From NCBI GenBank assembly GCA_002450335.1, contig DJZB01000034.1, forward strand, positions 1-30,938: a DNA stretch of 30,938 nt, written 5' to 3'. The notes under the pieces are model-generated. The model searched no databases, had not been told where the DNA came from, and was given only the letters and a program-made list of their open reading frames with translations. Positions 8,162-16,407 of the stretch are shown here, one piece after another. Both the position numbers and the translations under genes were made by a program. This DNA comes from Rhodobiaceae bacterium UBA6963. Its GTDB lineage: Bacteria; Pseudomonadota; Alphaproteobacteria; RS24. Each line of letters starts with the position of its first letter. Position 1 is the first letter of the stretch.

Positions 8162-10742
8162 CAAAATTAATAATTTTTCCGGGAACAAAAATGAATTTCC
8201 TAATATCTTTATCAGCGATTGCTTTGATGATCCGTTCATCTGCCAATGCCAATGCTTTGATTTCTTCTTCACCGGCCTCAGCAGATGCTTCAATTTCAGC
8301 ACGCTTTTTCCCATTCACTTGAACCGGCAGTGTAAGCACATCATCCATAAGAACGGTGTCATCTGCAACCGGCCATTTTGTTTTGGCAAGAATTTCTGGC
8401 TGCCCTAAGCGCTGCCAACAGGTTTCCGCCAGATGGGGTATCATCGGGCCGGCCATAATCACCAGATAACTAAGCCCTTGAAATAAAACAGGTTTGCTAA
8501 CAGTCTCATTTGTGGAGGCTGAAGATAAGGCGTTGCTTAATTCATAAATCCGCGCCACAGCTTTATTGAAGGCCAGGCGGTTTAAATCGTCAGTCGTCGC
8601 GGCAAGGGCTTGGTGAACAGTTTTATAAAGCAGTTTGTCGGCATCGCTTTGTGGGTGAACGTTCGCTGCCTCTATATTTGCAAGCTCGGCAAGCTGGTCA
8701 GCGTTACTGTCCACGAGCCGCCAGAGTCTTTGAATGAATCTGTAGGCCCCTTCGACACCGGCATCAGTCCAATGGACATCGCGTTCGGGCGGACTATCCG
8801 ACAGCATAAACCAGCGCGCCGTATCCGCGCCGTATTTGGCAATGATGTTTGTCGGGTCGACCACGTTCTTTTTGGATTTTGACATTTTTTCAACCGGCCC
8901 AACATTTATTGCAATGGACGGGTCGGATTTTAAAACATGCTGTCCCCCGTCAGTCTGGGAGACTTCATCGGGTGTAACAAACGTCTTGTCCGGCATGCTG
9001 AAAGTTTCGTGTATAACCATGCCTTGTGTAAAAAGCCCTGCAAAAGGCTCTTTTATGTGTAAATGCCCTGTTTTTTCCATGGCGCGGGCGTAGAAGCGTG
9101 AATACAGCAAATGCAAAATGGCATGCTCAATGCCGCCAATATATTGGTCAACAGGAAGCCAATAGGCGGCAGATTTTGAATCCGTAGGCCGCTCGTCGGG
9201 TAGGCCTGTAAAGCGGGCGTAGTACCAGGAGCTATCGATAAAAGTATCAAATGTGTCTGTTTCGCGCTGCGCATCCGCGCCACAAGATGGGCAGGGGGCG
9301 GCTTTCCAATCATCATCCCTGTCCAGCGGGTTGCCCGGCTTATCAAAATTGACCTCTGTGGGCAGCGTCACGGGCAGCTCCGATTTTGTGACCGGCACCA
9401 CGCCGCATGTATTGCAATGCACAACAGGTATTGGGCAGCCCCAATATCTCTGGCGCGAGACGCCCCAGTCGCGGAGGCGGTAATTGGTTTTCCGGTTGCC
9501 GGAGCCAAGCGTCTCCAACTTTTCTGCAACGGCTTTAAAAGCCTCTGTCGGGGTCATGTCGTTCAGGAAATCTGAATTAATCATTTTGCCGTCACCTATA
9601 TAGGCTTCGCTCTTGATTGTATAATTCTCGGCAGTTTCTCCGGACGGCAATACAACGGGGGTGACGGGTAAATCATATTTGCGTGCGAAATCGAGGTCGC
9701 GCTGATCATGCGCGGGACACGCAAACACCGCGCCCGTTCCGTAATCCATGAGCACGAAATTTGCGACATAGACGGGCAGCATCCAATTTGAGTCAAGAGG
9801 GTGTTCAGCTTGAATGCCCGTTAGAACGCCCTTCTTTTCCGCAGCTTCAATATCGGCTTCGCTTGTGCCGCGCTGTGCGCATTCCGTGAGAAATACCGCC
9901 AGCTCTTCATTGGTTTCTGCCAGCCTACGCGCAAGCGGATGATCGGGAGAAATTGCGCAAAAACTTGCCCCGTAGAGCGTGTCCGGGCGTGTGGTGTAAA
10001 TAGCAAGCTTTTCAAAACCATCCGGCGCATCTCTAAGGTCAAAACTAAGCTCAAGACCCTCGGAGCGTCCAATCCAGTTTTTCTGCATGAGACGAACATT
10101 TTCTGGCCAGCGTGTGAGCTCCTCCAGATCATTTAGTAATTCTTCTGAAAAATCCGAAATTTTCAAAAACCACTGGGTCAGGCTTTTTTGCTCGACCGGC
10201 GCACCTGAGCGCCACCCTAATCCATCTATGACTTGTTCATTTGCGAGCACAGTTTGGTCAACCGGGTCCCAGTTAACAATGCTTTCGCGGCGCTCGACAA
10301 GACCGGCTTCAAGGAAGTCAAGAAACATGGCCTGTTCGTGCTTATAGTAAGTTGGATCACAGGTGGCGAATTCGCGAGACCAATCAATTGCGAGCCCCAT
10401 GGATTTTAGCTGTTCGCGCATCGTGGCTATATTTTGGTATGTCCACTCACGCGGATGGACATTTTTTTCCATAGCTGCATTTTCAGCGGGCATGCCGAAT
10501 GCGTCCCAGCCCATTGGGTGCAAAACATTGTAGCCCTGCGCCATGCGAAAACGGGCGATAACATCGCCCATCGTATAATTTCTGACATGCCCCATATGTA
10601 TCCGTCCGGAGGGGTAGGGAAACATTTCAAGGACATAATATTTTTCACGACTGTCATCAGCCGCGCCTGCCGCAAAACAGTTTTCGGCATCCCAGATTTT
10701 TTGCCAATTAGGCTCGTGAGTCTGAGGTTCGTAGGAAGACAT
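8154..10742 (-). CDS. leuS: leucyl-tRNA synthetase LeuS
   Basis: LeuS charges tRNA-Leu. The 862-residue class I synthetase shows the HIGH-type motif HMGH at residues 49-52 (within PYPSGRIHMGHVRNY), an inserted editing domain with the threonine-rich segment TTRPDTLYGASFC, the family element GVSRQRYWGCPIP, a zinc-ribbon-like region with CNTCGVV and CPSCGADAQ, and KMSKS at about 619-623. The C-terminal anticodon-binding and small C-terminal domains end in GKIINFVV. It lies between the DUF3576 lipoprotein gene (25-bp gap) and lptE (overlap), in one minus-strand operon. Confidence 0.98.
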   Translation of the reverse strand: MSSYEPQTHEPNWQKIWDAENCFAAGAADDSREKYYVLEMFPYPSGRIHMGHVRNYTMGDVIARFRMAQGYNVLHPMGWDAFGMPAENAAMEKNVHPREWTYQNIATMREQLKSMGLAIDWSREFATCDPTYYKHEQAMFLDFLEAGLVERRESIVNWDPVDQTVLANEQVIDGLGWRSGAPVEQKSLTQWFLKISDFSEELLNDLEELTRWPENVRLMQKNWIGRSEGLELSFDLRDAPDGFEKLAIYTTRPDTLYGASFCAISPDHPLARRLAETNEELAVFLTECAQRGTSEADIEAAEKKGVLTGIQAEHPLDSNWMLPVYVANFVLMDYGTGAVFACPAHDQRDLDFARKYDLPVTPVVLPSGETAENYTIKSEAYIGDGKMINSDFLNDMTPTEAFKAVAEKLETLGSGNRKTNYRLRDWGVSRQRYWGCPIPVVHCNTCGVVPVTKSELPVTLPTEVNFDKPGNPLDRDDDWKAAPCPSCGADAQRETDTFDTFIDSSWYYARFTGLPDERPTDSKSAAYWLPVDQYIGGIEHAILHLLYSRFYARAMEKTGHLHIKEPFAGLFTQGMVIHETFSMPDKTFVTPDEVSQTDGGQHVLKSDPSIAINVGPVEKMSKSKKNVVDPTNIIAKYGADTARWFMLSDSPPERDVHWTDAGVEGAYRFIQRLWRLVDSNADQLAELANIEAANVHPQSDADKLLYKTVHQALAATTDDLNRLAFNKAVARIYELSNALSSASTNETVSKPVLFQGLSYLVIMAGPMIPHLAETCWQRLGQPEILAKTKWPVADDTVLMDDVLTLPVQVNGKKRAEIEASAEAGEEEIKALALADERIIKAIADKDIRKFIFVPGKIINFVV

Positions 10743-10767
10743 AATACCGTTCTGTTGAAAAGAGAGG

Positions 10768-11319
10768 CTAATTTCGAGTTTCGAGGGTTAAAATATGAAG
10801 CTCACGTGCACGGGATAAAATGGCATTTTCAAGTTTGATGGCCACTTCAGGGCTCATCGTAACGTCTTGCCAGCCATTTGATGTCAGCTCTTGTTTGAAT
10901 GCGGACACTCGAATGCCGTCGGCGCGCAGGCTCTTGTCCAGGATATATACAGTAACTTTAAAGCGTTCTTTTGGTGCGCTTCTGCTTTGATACCAGTCAG
11001 TTATCACAATACCGCCGATTGGATCGGCTGACGTCATGGGCATGAAGGACAAGGCATCCAGTGTCGCTTGCCAGATAAATCCGTTTACACCAAGTTCTTG
11101 CTCTGAATTCAGTGTTTGTGATGTATTACCGCCACCAAAGATCCCCAAACCAAAAGAAAACTTGCTTTTTTCTTCAACCGGCTTGGCGGGTCTTTCGAGT
11201 TTAAAGGCACCACAACCGGCCACAAAACCCGTGATGAGCAGGACGAGGAGCGTTTGCTTTAAAAGCGCAACGGTTGTTGGGATGGGTTTGTTGTCGGGAC
11301 GGAATGTTTTTCGTGTCAT
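10768..11319 (-). CDS. DUF3576 family lipoprotein
   Basis: The 183-residue protein has a basic N-terminus, a hydrophobic stretch (LLKQTLLVLLITGF) and a lipobox VAGC, so it should be lipid-anchored in the cell envelope. The body carries the DUF3576 pattern: LGVNGFIWQATLDALSFMPMTSADPIGGIVITDWY, then a beta-rich segment ending in RARELHILTLETRN; the family is common in alphaproteobacteria and its function is unknown. It precedes leuS, as in related genomes. The 110-bp gap upstream probably carries the operon promoter, but I cannot pick one confidently. The ATG at 11319 has only a weak ribosome binding site. Confidence 0.85.
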   Translation of the reverse strand: MTRKTFRPDNKPIPTTVALLKQTLLVLLITGFVAGCGAFKLERPAKPVEEKSKFSFGLGIFGGGNTSQTLNSEQELGVNGFIWQATLDALSFMPMTSADPIGGIVITDWYQSRSAPKERFKVTVYILDKSLRADGIRVSAFKQELTSNGWQDVTMSPEVAIKLENAILSRARELHILTLETRN

Positions 11320-11429
11320 TTAAAAGCCTGTATCGCCTCATCAAATTTTTAAGACAATAACATATCCGCCAATGACTTAAACCTTAAATTTATTTCACTT
11401 AAATAAGGGTTACATGCAAAAATTCGAGC

Positions 11430-11984
11430 TTAAACTGCAAAGGTATCAATCGCTGCGTAACCGGCGAGATTATGTTTATGTGATGAGCTTAGTCGTTTGA
11501 GCCGCGTGTCTGACATGCCGCCTAATGCGTAAACCGGACATGGGCTGTCTTTAGCTAATGATGCAAAGCGCACAGGCCCGAGCGTTGCGGCATTCGGGTG
11601 GCTGGCGGTCGTGAAGATTGGGGATATTAAAATTGCATCAACGGGTATGGACTGTGCGGAAATCAGCCCTCTCGCGCTATGAACAGAGAGCGTCACAAGC
11701 ACGGTGGCAGGTATTCTGGAGAGGTGGCGATAAAGAGAAGGCGCTTGTTTTTCAGGCATGTGCAGGCCTGCATTTAGCTCCAAGGCCAGCTGCGGGTCTC
11801 CGGCAATGCTTAAAAAAAGGCCGCGTGCAGCGCATATATCCGCCGCTTCCTGTGCCATTTTTTTGCGGTCCGGCGCATCATAATCCCTAAAAATGACCCC
11901 TGTGCCCAAAGGCAGGGTTGCAAGCACCTCCTTCCAGTCAGGGAGGCGATGGCGGTCAGTCATGAAAATTCTTAGCGGTAGCAT
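11430..11984 (-). CDS. thiamine-phosphate synthase-like / TenI-like protein
   Basis: This 184-residue protein has the (beta/alpha)8 pattern of ThiE/TenI. Near the start FMTDRHRLP corresponds to the family's TDR strand, IFRDYDAP replaces the usual LREK, TLSVHSARGL matches the helix-start region, ISPIFTTASHP matches the phosphate-loop strand, and VYALGGMSDTRLKRL is the terminal GGI-type loop. Several ThiE substrate-contact motifs are altered (LRDY rather than LREK; no clear VHLGQ element), so it may not make thiamine phosphate. It stands alone on the minus strand, divergent from the YggS-like gene. Fold assignment is good; enzymatic role is uncertain. An ATG seven codons in (MTDRHRLP) is an alternative start. 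Confidence 0.72.
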   Translation of the reverse strand: MLPLRIFMTDRHRLPDWKEVLATLPLGTGVIFRDYDAPDRKKMAQEAADICAARGLFLSIAGDPQLALELNAGLHMPEKQAPSLYRHLSRIPATVLVTLSVHSARGLISAQSIPVDAILISPIFTTASHPNAATLGPVRFASLAKDSPCPVYALGGMSDTRLKRLSSSHKHNLAGYAAIDTFAV

Positions 11985-12142
11985 GGGGCTTAATTGTATT
12001 AATCCGGTTTAAAAAATCTTGTCAGTCAAAATTATTATGCAGTCTAAGTTGTCTAATTTGGGTTATCTAGTTTGTGCTAAGCACGCTTGCTTATGATACG
12101 ATAGGCTATTGTAAAACCTGCATAGCTCCTGAAACGTTTATT

Positions 12143-12835
12143 ATGACCGAGACACAACCTCAAGATAATCAAGGAAATGATAGCACGGCCGCTCCGGACA
12201 GGCTGTTGAAAATTTGTCATGACATCGCGGCATTGTCAGAGGGCGTCAACATTATTGCTGTTTCAAAAACATTTTCTGTTGACGCTATAGCCCCTGTTCT
12301 GGCAGCTGGCCATCGCATCTTTGGTGAAAACCGCGTTCAGGAGGCTGCCGAGAAATGGCCGGATTTAAAGGAAACTTATCCTGATACCGAGCTGCACTTA
12401 ATCGGCGCGTTGCAAAGCAATAAAGCCGCACAAGCGGTGGCGCTGTTTGATGTCATCCACAGCCTGGATCGCATCAAGCTGGCGCGGGCACTTGCAGATG
12501 AAATGAAGCGACAAGATCGGCACCTTAAAATTCTCGTGCAGATTAATACCGGTAAAGAGGGTCAAAAATCTGGCATTTCCCCCGAAGAAACCGTTGAATT
12601 TGTCCGCACCTGCCGTGATGAGTTAGGCCTCAATATTGCCGGCCTGATGTGCCTGCCTCCGCAACAGGATGTAGCAGGCCCACACTTTGCTTTGCTTCAG
12701 AAGCTATCCCAGCAATGTGATGCGCCCTTGCTGAGCATGGGGATGAGCGGTGATTATGAAGAAGCAATTAAATTTGGTGCGACGCATATTCGGCTTGGCA
12801 CCGCGATTTTTGGCCCCAGAACGCAGAAGCTTTGA
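12143..12835 (+). CDS. YggS/PROSC family pyridoxal-phosphate homeostasis protein
   Basis: Members of this family bind PLP in a single-domain alanine-racemase-like barrel and help balance B6 vitamers and amino/keto acids; no catalytic reaction is established. The 230 residues contain the PLP lysine in IIAVSKTF, then GENRVQEAAEKW, HLIGALQSNKA, VQINTGKEGQKSG, and the phosphate-binding end SMGMSGDYEEAIKFGATHIRLGTAIFG. I chose the ATG at 12143 because the longer frame from 12074 adds 23 residues that do not resemble the family. The Shine-Dalgarno sequence is weak. It converges on the L,D-transpeptidase gene with 13 bp between them. Confidence 0.94.
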   Translation: MTETQPQDNQGNDSTAAPDRLLKICHDIAALSEGVNIIAVSKTFSVDAIAPVLAAGHRIFGENRVQEAAEKWPDLKETYPDTELHLIGALQSNKAAQAVALFDVIHSLDRIKLARALADEMKRQDRHLKILVQINTGKEGQKSGISPEETVEFVRTCRDELGLNIAGLMCLPPQQDVAGPHFALLQKLSQQCDAPLLSMGMSGDYEEAIKFGATHIRLGTAIFGPRTQKL

Positions 12836-12848
12836 GAGATTTTCTTTT

Positions 12849-13364
12849 TTAGGCTTGAATTATTATTTTTGTGCCGGGTGTCAGCAAGGGTAAAACCTCC
12901 CGCATATGGTCATGCGAGATAGCAATGCAGCCTTCAGTCGGGCCATAATCTGGCTTGGCGAGATGAAAAAATATGGCACTTCCTGCGCCCGGCACGACCG
13001 GCATAACATTATGGTCCAATGTTATGATGACATCATATTGGTCATCTTTGCGCCAAAGCTTTTCATGTGAAAATGTGTGTGGCAGCGTGACCGGACGATT
13101 ATACTCAGGATCATCCGGGTCATCTGACCAGCCGCTTGCTTCTTTAATCTTATGAGTCGGCAGTTTCTGCGGTGGAGTCAGCCATTTATCTGACCGAAAC
13201 CAGCAAGCTTGTACTTTCCAAACACCGCTAGGTGTGCCACCATCACCTTCCTTCTTGTCTCGCAGGATGCCACTTCTGCCAAGCGCGCAGGGAAATTGCT
13301 TTTCTTCAATGCCTAGTTGCCCATTATGAATGTCGGGACCGTGCTGTTTGACAGTGATATCCAT
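12849..13364 (-). CDS. YkuD-type L,D-transpeptidase-fold protein without signal peptide
   Basis: The 171-residue protein carries the YkuD catalytic signature with His134 and Cys146 in HLAKPDYGPTEGC followed by IAIS. Upstream GDGGTPSGVWKV is the usual substrate-loop region. YkuD enzymes form 3-3 peptidoglycan cross-links or attach lipoproteins to the wall. There is no N-terminal hydrophobic segment, so it is not obviously exported; this leaderless subfamily is common in proteobacteria and its substrate is not settled. It is divergent from the response-regulator gene across a 132-bp gap. Confidence 0.88.
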   Translation of the reverse strand: MDITVKQHGPDIHNGQLGIEEKQFPCALGRSGILRDKKEGDGGTPSGVWKVQACWFRSDKWLTPPQKLPTHKIKEASGWSDDPDDPEYNRPVTLPHTFSHEKLWRKDDQYDVIITLDHNVMPVVPGAGSAIFFHLAKPDYGPTEGCIAISHDHMREVLPLLTPGTKIIIQA

Positions 13365-13383
13365 GTTGCGAGAGTGGTAAACA

Positions 13384-13399
13384 TCGACTTATTTGTCGA
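13384..13399. repeat. short inverted repeat in divergent promoter region
   Basis: TCGAC, six bases, GTCGA, lying 20 bp upstream of the L,D-transpeptidase start (minus strand) and about 100 bp upstream of the response-regulator start. It could be an operator or a small hairpin; nothing else supports a function. Confidence 0.3.
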
Positions 13400-13446
13400 G
13401 ATAAATATCACGCAAGTTCACATTTTCGTTATGTGTTAATAAAAAG

Positions 13447-13475
13447 CTGTCAATTTGAACATGAAAACGCATAAT
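13447..13475 (+). promoter_or_regulatory. probable sigma-70 promoter of the response regulator gene
   Basis: CTGTCA at 13447-13452 and CATAAT at 13470-13475 (5 of 6 to the -10 consensus) are separated by 17 bp. Transcription would start near 13482, leaving a leader of only about 15 bases before the ATG at 13497. Confidence 0.4.
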
Positions 13476-13496
13476 GATTTTGTTAAGAGTTGAGTA

Positions 13497-14183
13497 ATGA
13501 GTCAAAACAGAAAAATTTTAATTATTGAAGATGATGCGCTGCTGGTTGAAGAACTGAGCGAGCAACTCCTTATGCATGAGGAGTTTGATGTCATATCTGC
13601 CGGAACGGCAGGCACCGGCCTAGCCGCCGCCAAGAGTGAGGCGCCAGATCTTATCTTGTTGGACGTCGGCCTGCCTGACCAGGACGGCCGCGAAACCTGC
13701 AAGCTTATGCGTAAAGCGGGGATAACCTCACCAATTATTATTCTCACGGGCGCGGACTCTGATGCAGATACGATTCTGGGTCTTGAGGCCGGGGCAAGTG
13801 ATTACGTTACCAAGCCTTTCAGGTTTGGGGTATTGCTGGCGCGCATCCGCACACGGCTTCGACAGTATGAGATGACAGAGTCTGCACAGTTTAATCTGGG
13901 CGGTTATCAGTTTAAACCATCGGTTAAAACTCTTGTGCGTGGTGATGAAAGTAAAATCAGGCTAACTGAAAAAGAAACAAATATTCTTAGGCTGCTATTA
14001 CGGGCCGGAGGCGAAACAGTGGCACGCGATAAACTGCTGGAAGAGGTATGGGGCTATAATGCACAAGTGACCACCCACACGCTTGAAACCCATGTTTACC
14101 GTTTGCGCCAAAAGATTGAAGAAGACCCTTCAAATTCGGAATTACTTATTACCGAGGCTGGCGGTTACAGGTTGAACATATAA
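13497..14183 (+). CDS. OmpR/PhoB-family response regulator, orphan
   Basis: The 228-residue protein has a receiver domain with acidic pair Asp12-Asp13, phosphoacceptor Asp56 (LILLDVGLPD), Thr84 and Lys106 (YVTKPF), all intact. The C-terminal winged-helix DNA-binding domain includes LTEKETNILRLLLRAGGETVARDKLLEEVWG and ends with the wing TEAGGYRLNI. It should therefore be a phosphorylation-controlled transcription factor. No histidine kinase is adjacent, so its partner is elsewhere. The gene is divergent from the YkuD-type gene, which makes a link to envelope control possible but unproven, and it converges on xthA with 7 bp between. Confidence 0.95.
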   Translation: MSQNRKILIIEDDALLVEELSEQLLMHEEFDVISAGTAGTGLAAAKSEAPDLILLDVGLPDQDGRETCKLMRKAGITSPIIILTGADSDADTILGLEAGASDYVTKPFRFGVLLARIRTRLRQYEMTESAQFNLGGYQFKPSVKTLVRGDESKIRLTEKETNILRLLLRAGGETVARDKLLEEVWGYNAQVTTHTLETHVYRLRQKIEEDPSNSELLITEAGGYRLNI

Positions 14184-14190
14184 AGGCGGC

Positions 14191-14991
14191 TTAAGCCAAG
14201 TCAATAACCACCGGCACATGATCTGAGGGTCTTTCCCAACCACGCGCTTCTCTCAGAATTTTATAGCTTTTCACCTGCGGCCCGAGTTTGGGCGTAACCC
14301 AGATATGGTCGAGCCTGCGACCGCGATTGGATACATCCCACTCTTTGGCGCGGTAGCTCCACCATGAATAAAGCTTTTCCTCAAAAGGCACAAAGGTGCG
14401 TGCCACATCAATCCAGCTATGTGATTTTCTAACCTGTTCCAGCAGCTCCACCTCTTGGGGTGTATGGCTCACAACATTTAGCAACTGCTTGTGCGACCAG
14501 ACATCATTCTCATAGGGGGCGATATTTAAATCCCCAACCAATATACGCTGGGCGGTTGTTTTTTGCTTGGCTTTGGTGAAACGGCTCTGCATCTCGCCAA
14601 GAAAATCAAGCTTATGACCGAATTTCTCGTTGATTTTGCGGTCAGGCTCATCCCCGCCGGCCGGGACATAAAAATTATGCAATGATAGGGGTGCCCCCGC
14701 ATAGTCGAGAATGGTTTCAATATGGCGACCGTCCTTTTGCCCGCAATAATCAATAATGTTTGTTTTGGCAAAAGGGATTTTGCTTAAAGTTGCCACGCCA
14801 TGATAGCCCTTAATGCCGTTAATCGCGATATGCTCAAACCCCATTTTATTGACCGCTTTGGTTGGGAAGCTGTCGTTCGGGCACTTTGTTTCTTGCAGGC
14901 AGATAACATCCGGCTTCAGTTTTTTTGCCATTTTGGCCACAAGTTCAATTCTAAGTCTTACAGAATTGATGTTCCACGTCACGATGCGCAT
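14191..14991 (-). CDS. xthA: exodeoxyribonuclease III
   Basis: XthA is an AP endonuclease and 3'-5' exonuclease of base-excision repair. The 266-residue protein of the exonuclease-endonuclease-phosphatase fold has Asn7 in TWNINSVR, metal-binding Glu34 in LQETKC, GDLNIAPYENDV, the loop RRLDHIWVT, and the catalytic C-terminal SDH (256-258) in SDHVPVVIDLA. It is the last gene of the minus-strand run dapC-like/ftsK/lolA/unknown/xthA, 29 bp after the unknown gene. The ribosome binding site is weak. Alphaproteobacteria often keep xthA near ftsK and lolA. Confidence 0.96.
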   Translation of the reverse strand: MRIVTWNINSVRLRIELVAKMAKKLKPDVICLQETKCPNDSFPTKAVNKMGFEHIAINGIKGYHGVATLSKIPFAKTNIIDYCGQKDGRHIETILDYAGAPLSLHNFYVPAGGDEPDRKINEKFGHKLDFLGEMQSRFTKAKQKTTAQRILVGDLNIAPYENDVWSHKQLLNVVSHTPQEVELLEQVRKSHSWIDVARTFVPFEEKLYSWWSYRAKEWDVSNRGRRLDHIWVTPKLGPQVKSYKILREARGWERPSDHVPVVIDLA

Positions 14992-15020
14992 GATTAATAT
15001 CTCGCTTTAAAAAAGATTTA

Positions 15021-15725
15021 TCAAAAAAGATTTAGGCTGTTGCCGATAAGCGAGACAGGCCAGCGACCCATCTCAAAGAGTCTGTATCTAAGCATAAGTG
15101 GATGATTGGCAATGTCCTCATCATCTAAATCGAGGGTCTCTATGTGTGGGTCAGACTTCAAAACATTGGCGGCATAGGCGGCCAAGCTCAGGGCTGCGCC
15201 ATGAACAGCTTGTTGGGCAGCACCTGCGGCAAGGTTGGTCAGAGCCTCCGAAGAAGCTTCGTCAGCCATATAAAGCGCCTCTTCCACGCAATTTCCCACA
15301 TCTTCAGACAGGCTTGAGGCGAGATGAGTTAGCATGATGCCAAGCCCCTCCTCACTGATCAGGGTAAGCGCGTCTGCCGCTGCGGCGGCGCGAAATTGCT
15401 CTTCAATTTCCCAAGCTTCGCTATTAATGTCCATGCTTTGGGCGGCATCGGCGGCGTCACGCCAGTCTAGAAGAGGCGCAGGGGAAGCCTCCGGCAAGCC
15501 CAGCCCTTCGAGATAGAGCGTGATAACGTCGAGGCACTCCTCATCCAGCGGTTCACCGAGATTGGTAAACCAGCTAACACGGGCGGCACGACTGGCAAAG
15601 TCGCGCAAAACTGTCAGCGCGGGCAACTCAGCTTCTAACGCCTCAAGAGCTATATCGGATATTGCGTCTTCATCCGGGTCTTCTGTGGGGTCTTCTGTGC
15701 CAAGCGGGGTTTCTGATACAATCAA
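15021..15725 (-). CDS. uncharacterised acidic, alanine-rich protein
   Basis: I do not recognise this 234-residue protein. The first 20 residues are strongly acidic (TEDPTEDPDEDAISD), and the rest is Ala/Leu/Glu-rich and probably all-helical, with a basic, hydrophobic C-terminus (MLRYRLFEMGRWPVSLIGNS). There is no signal peptide or clear membrane segment and no Cys-rich or catalytic motif I can name. It starts at TTG with a good AGGAG (15731-15735) five bases upstream, and lies between lolA (21 bp) and xthA (29 bp) in the same direction, so it is very likely co-transcribed with ftsK and lolA. Coding potential is supported by length, ribosome binding site and fit within the operon. It may be lineage-specific. 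Confidence 0.8.
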   Translation of the reverse strand: MIVSETPLGTEDPTEDPDEDAISDIALEALEAELPALTVLRDFASRAARVSWFTNLGEPLDEECLDVITLYLEGLGLPEASPAPLLDWRDAADAAQSMDINSEAWEIEEQFRAAAAADALTLISEEGLGIMLTHLASSLSEDVGNCVEEALYMADEASSEALTNLAAGAAQQAVHGAALSLAAYAANVLKSDPHIETLDLDDEDIANHPLMLRYRLFEMGRWPVSLIGNSLNLF

Positions 15726-15746
15726 GGGGACTCCTGACGGGTGAAG

Positions 15747-16397
15747 TTAGAATTTTCCATAAGGGCGGCGGCGCGGCTCAACAAGCTCAAAGTCTTCTTT
15801 ATCAATATTTTCACGCTTTTGTAAGTCGTTCAGAATAATTGTAATTGCCTGTCCTTGCGCATCGACGACATGCCAGCTTCTTAAAAGTGTCGTTTCTGCC
15901 GTTCCCTGATAATTGAATGTCAGACGCGCATAGCCCGGGAAATCACCTGCTGGGTCTTGCAACAGCATCTCGGCGGCGGAGTCAAAAACATCCAGTTTTG
16001 AGATATACTGAGCCTTGTCAGTCAGCGACTCCTTGCCCCAGAAAATCGGCAGGGGTGTTTGGCTCAGTGGATACCGGTCAGCTTTTTCCCCGGGGACTTC
16101 TTGAACTGCCAGCCATTTTCCGTCTGCGACAACTTTTAGTTTTTGCGGCGGGTCATAATCAAATCGCATCAGGCCGGGTCTCTTCATAAGAAACTGCCCC
16201 GTAGATGAATTCCCCTGCTGGTCGATTTGAAGAAAAGTCCCTGCCAAATTATCCAGCTCATCCAGATAAGTAGATATGTGGTTAAGGGCTTCTATGTTGG
16301 GCTTTGCCTCAGCCTTTCCGGCTGCCTGAGCCGAAGCCTCGTGGTGGGTCAGCAATAAAGCAAAGCAAACCGTCAGGAGCGTTTTACAAGTTTTCAT
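15747..16397 (-). CDS. lolA: outer-membrane lipoprotein carrier protein LolA
   Basis: LolA ferries lipoproteins across the periplasm from LolCDE to LolB or the outer membrane. From the ATG at 16397 the protein is 216 residues with a signal peptide (MKTCK, then a hydrophobic stretch, ending ASAQA). The mature part has the LolA pattern: GTFLQIDQQGNSSTGQFLMKRPGLMRFDYD, then KLKVVADGKWLAVQ. The start is set by AGGGAAG at 16403-16409, five bases upstream and overlapping the ftsK stop; the longer in-frame ORF from 16487 lies within ftsK and has no signal peptide at its start. Confidence 0.93.
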   Translation of the reverse strand: MKTCKTLLTVCFALLLTHHEASAQAAGKAEAKPNIEALNHISTYLDELDNLAGTFLQIDQQGNSSTGQFLMKRPGLMRFDYDPPQKLKVVADGKWLAVQEVPGEKADRYPLSQTPLPIFWGKESLTDKAQYISKLDVFDSAAEMLLQDPAGDFPGYARLTFNYQGTAETTLLRSWHVVDAQGQAITIILNDLQKRENIDKEDFELVEPRRRPYGKF

Positions 16398-16407
16398 CAG
16401 TGCTTCC

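Noticed and set aside
8165..8314. Long N-terminal extension of lptE inside leuS
   Set aside because: It would place a charged stretch before the lipoprotein signal and overlap leuS by 150 bases.
13483..13497. CtrA-like TTAA-N7-GTAA before the response regulator
   Set aside because: One half-site is imperfect and it overlaps the start codon; no other evidence for CtrA control.
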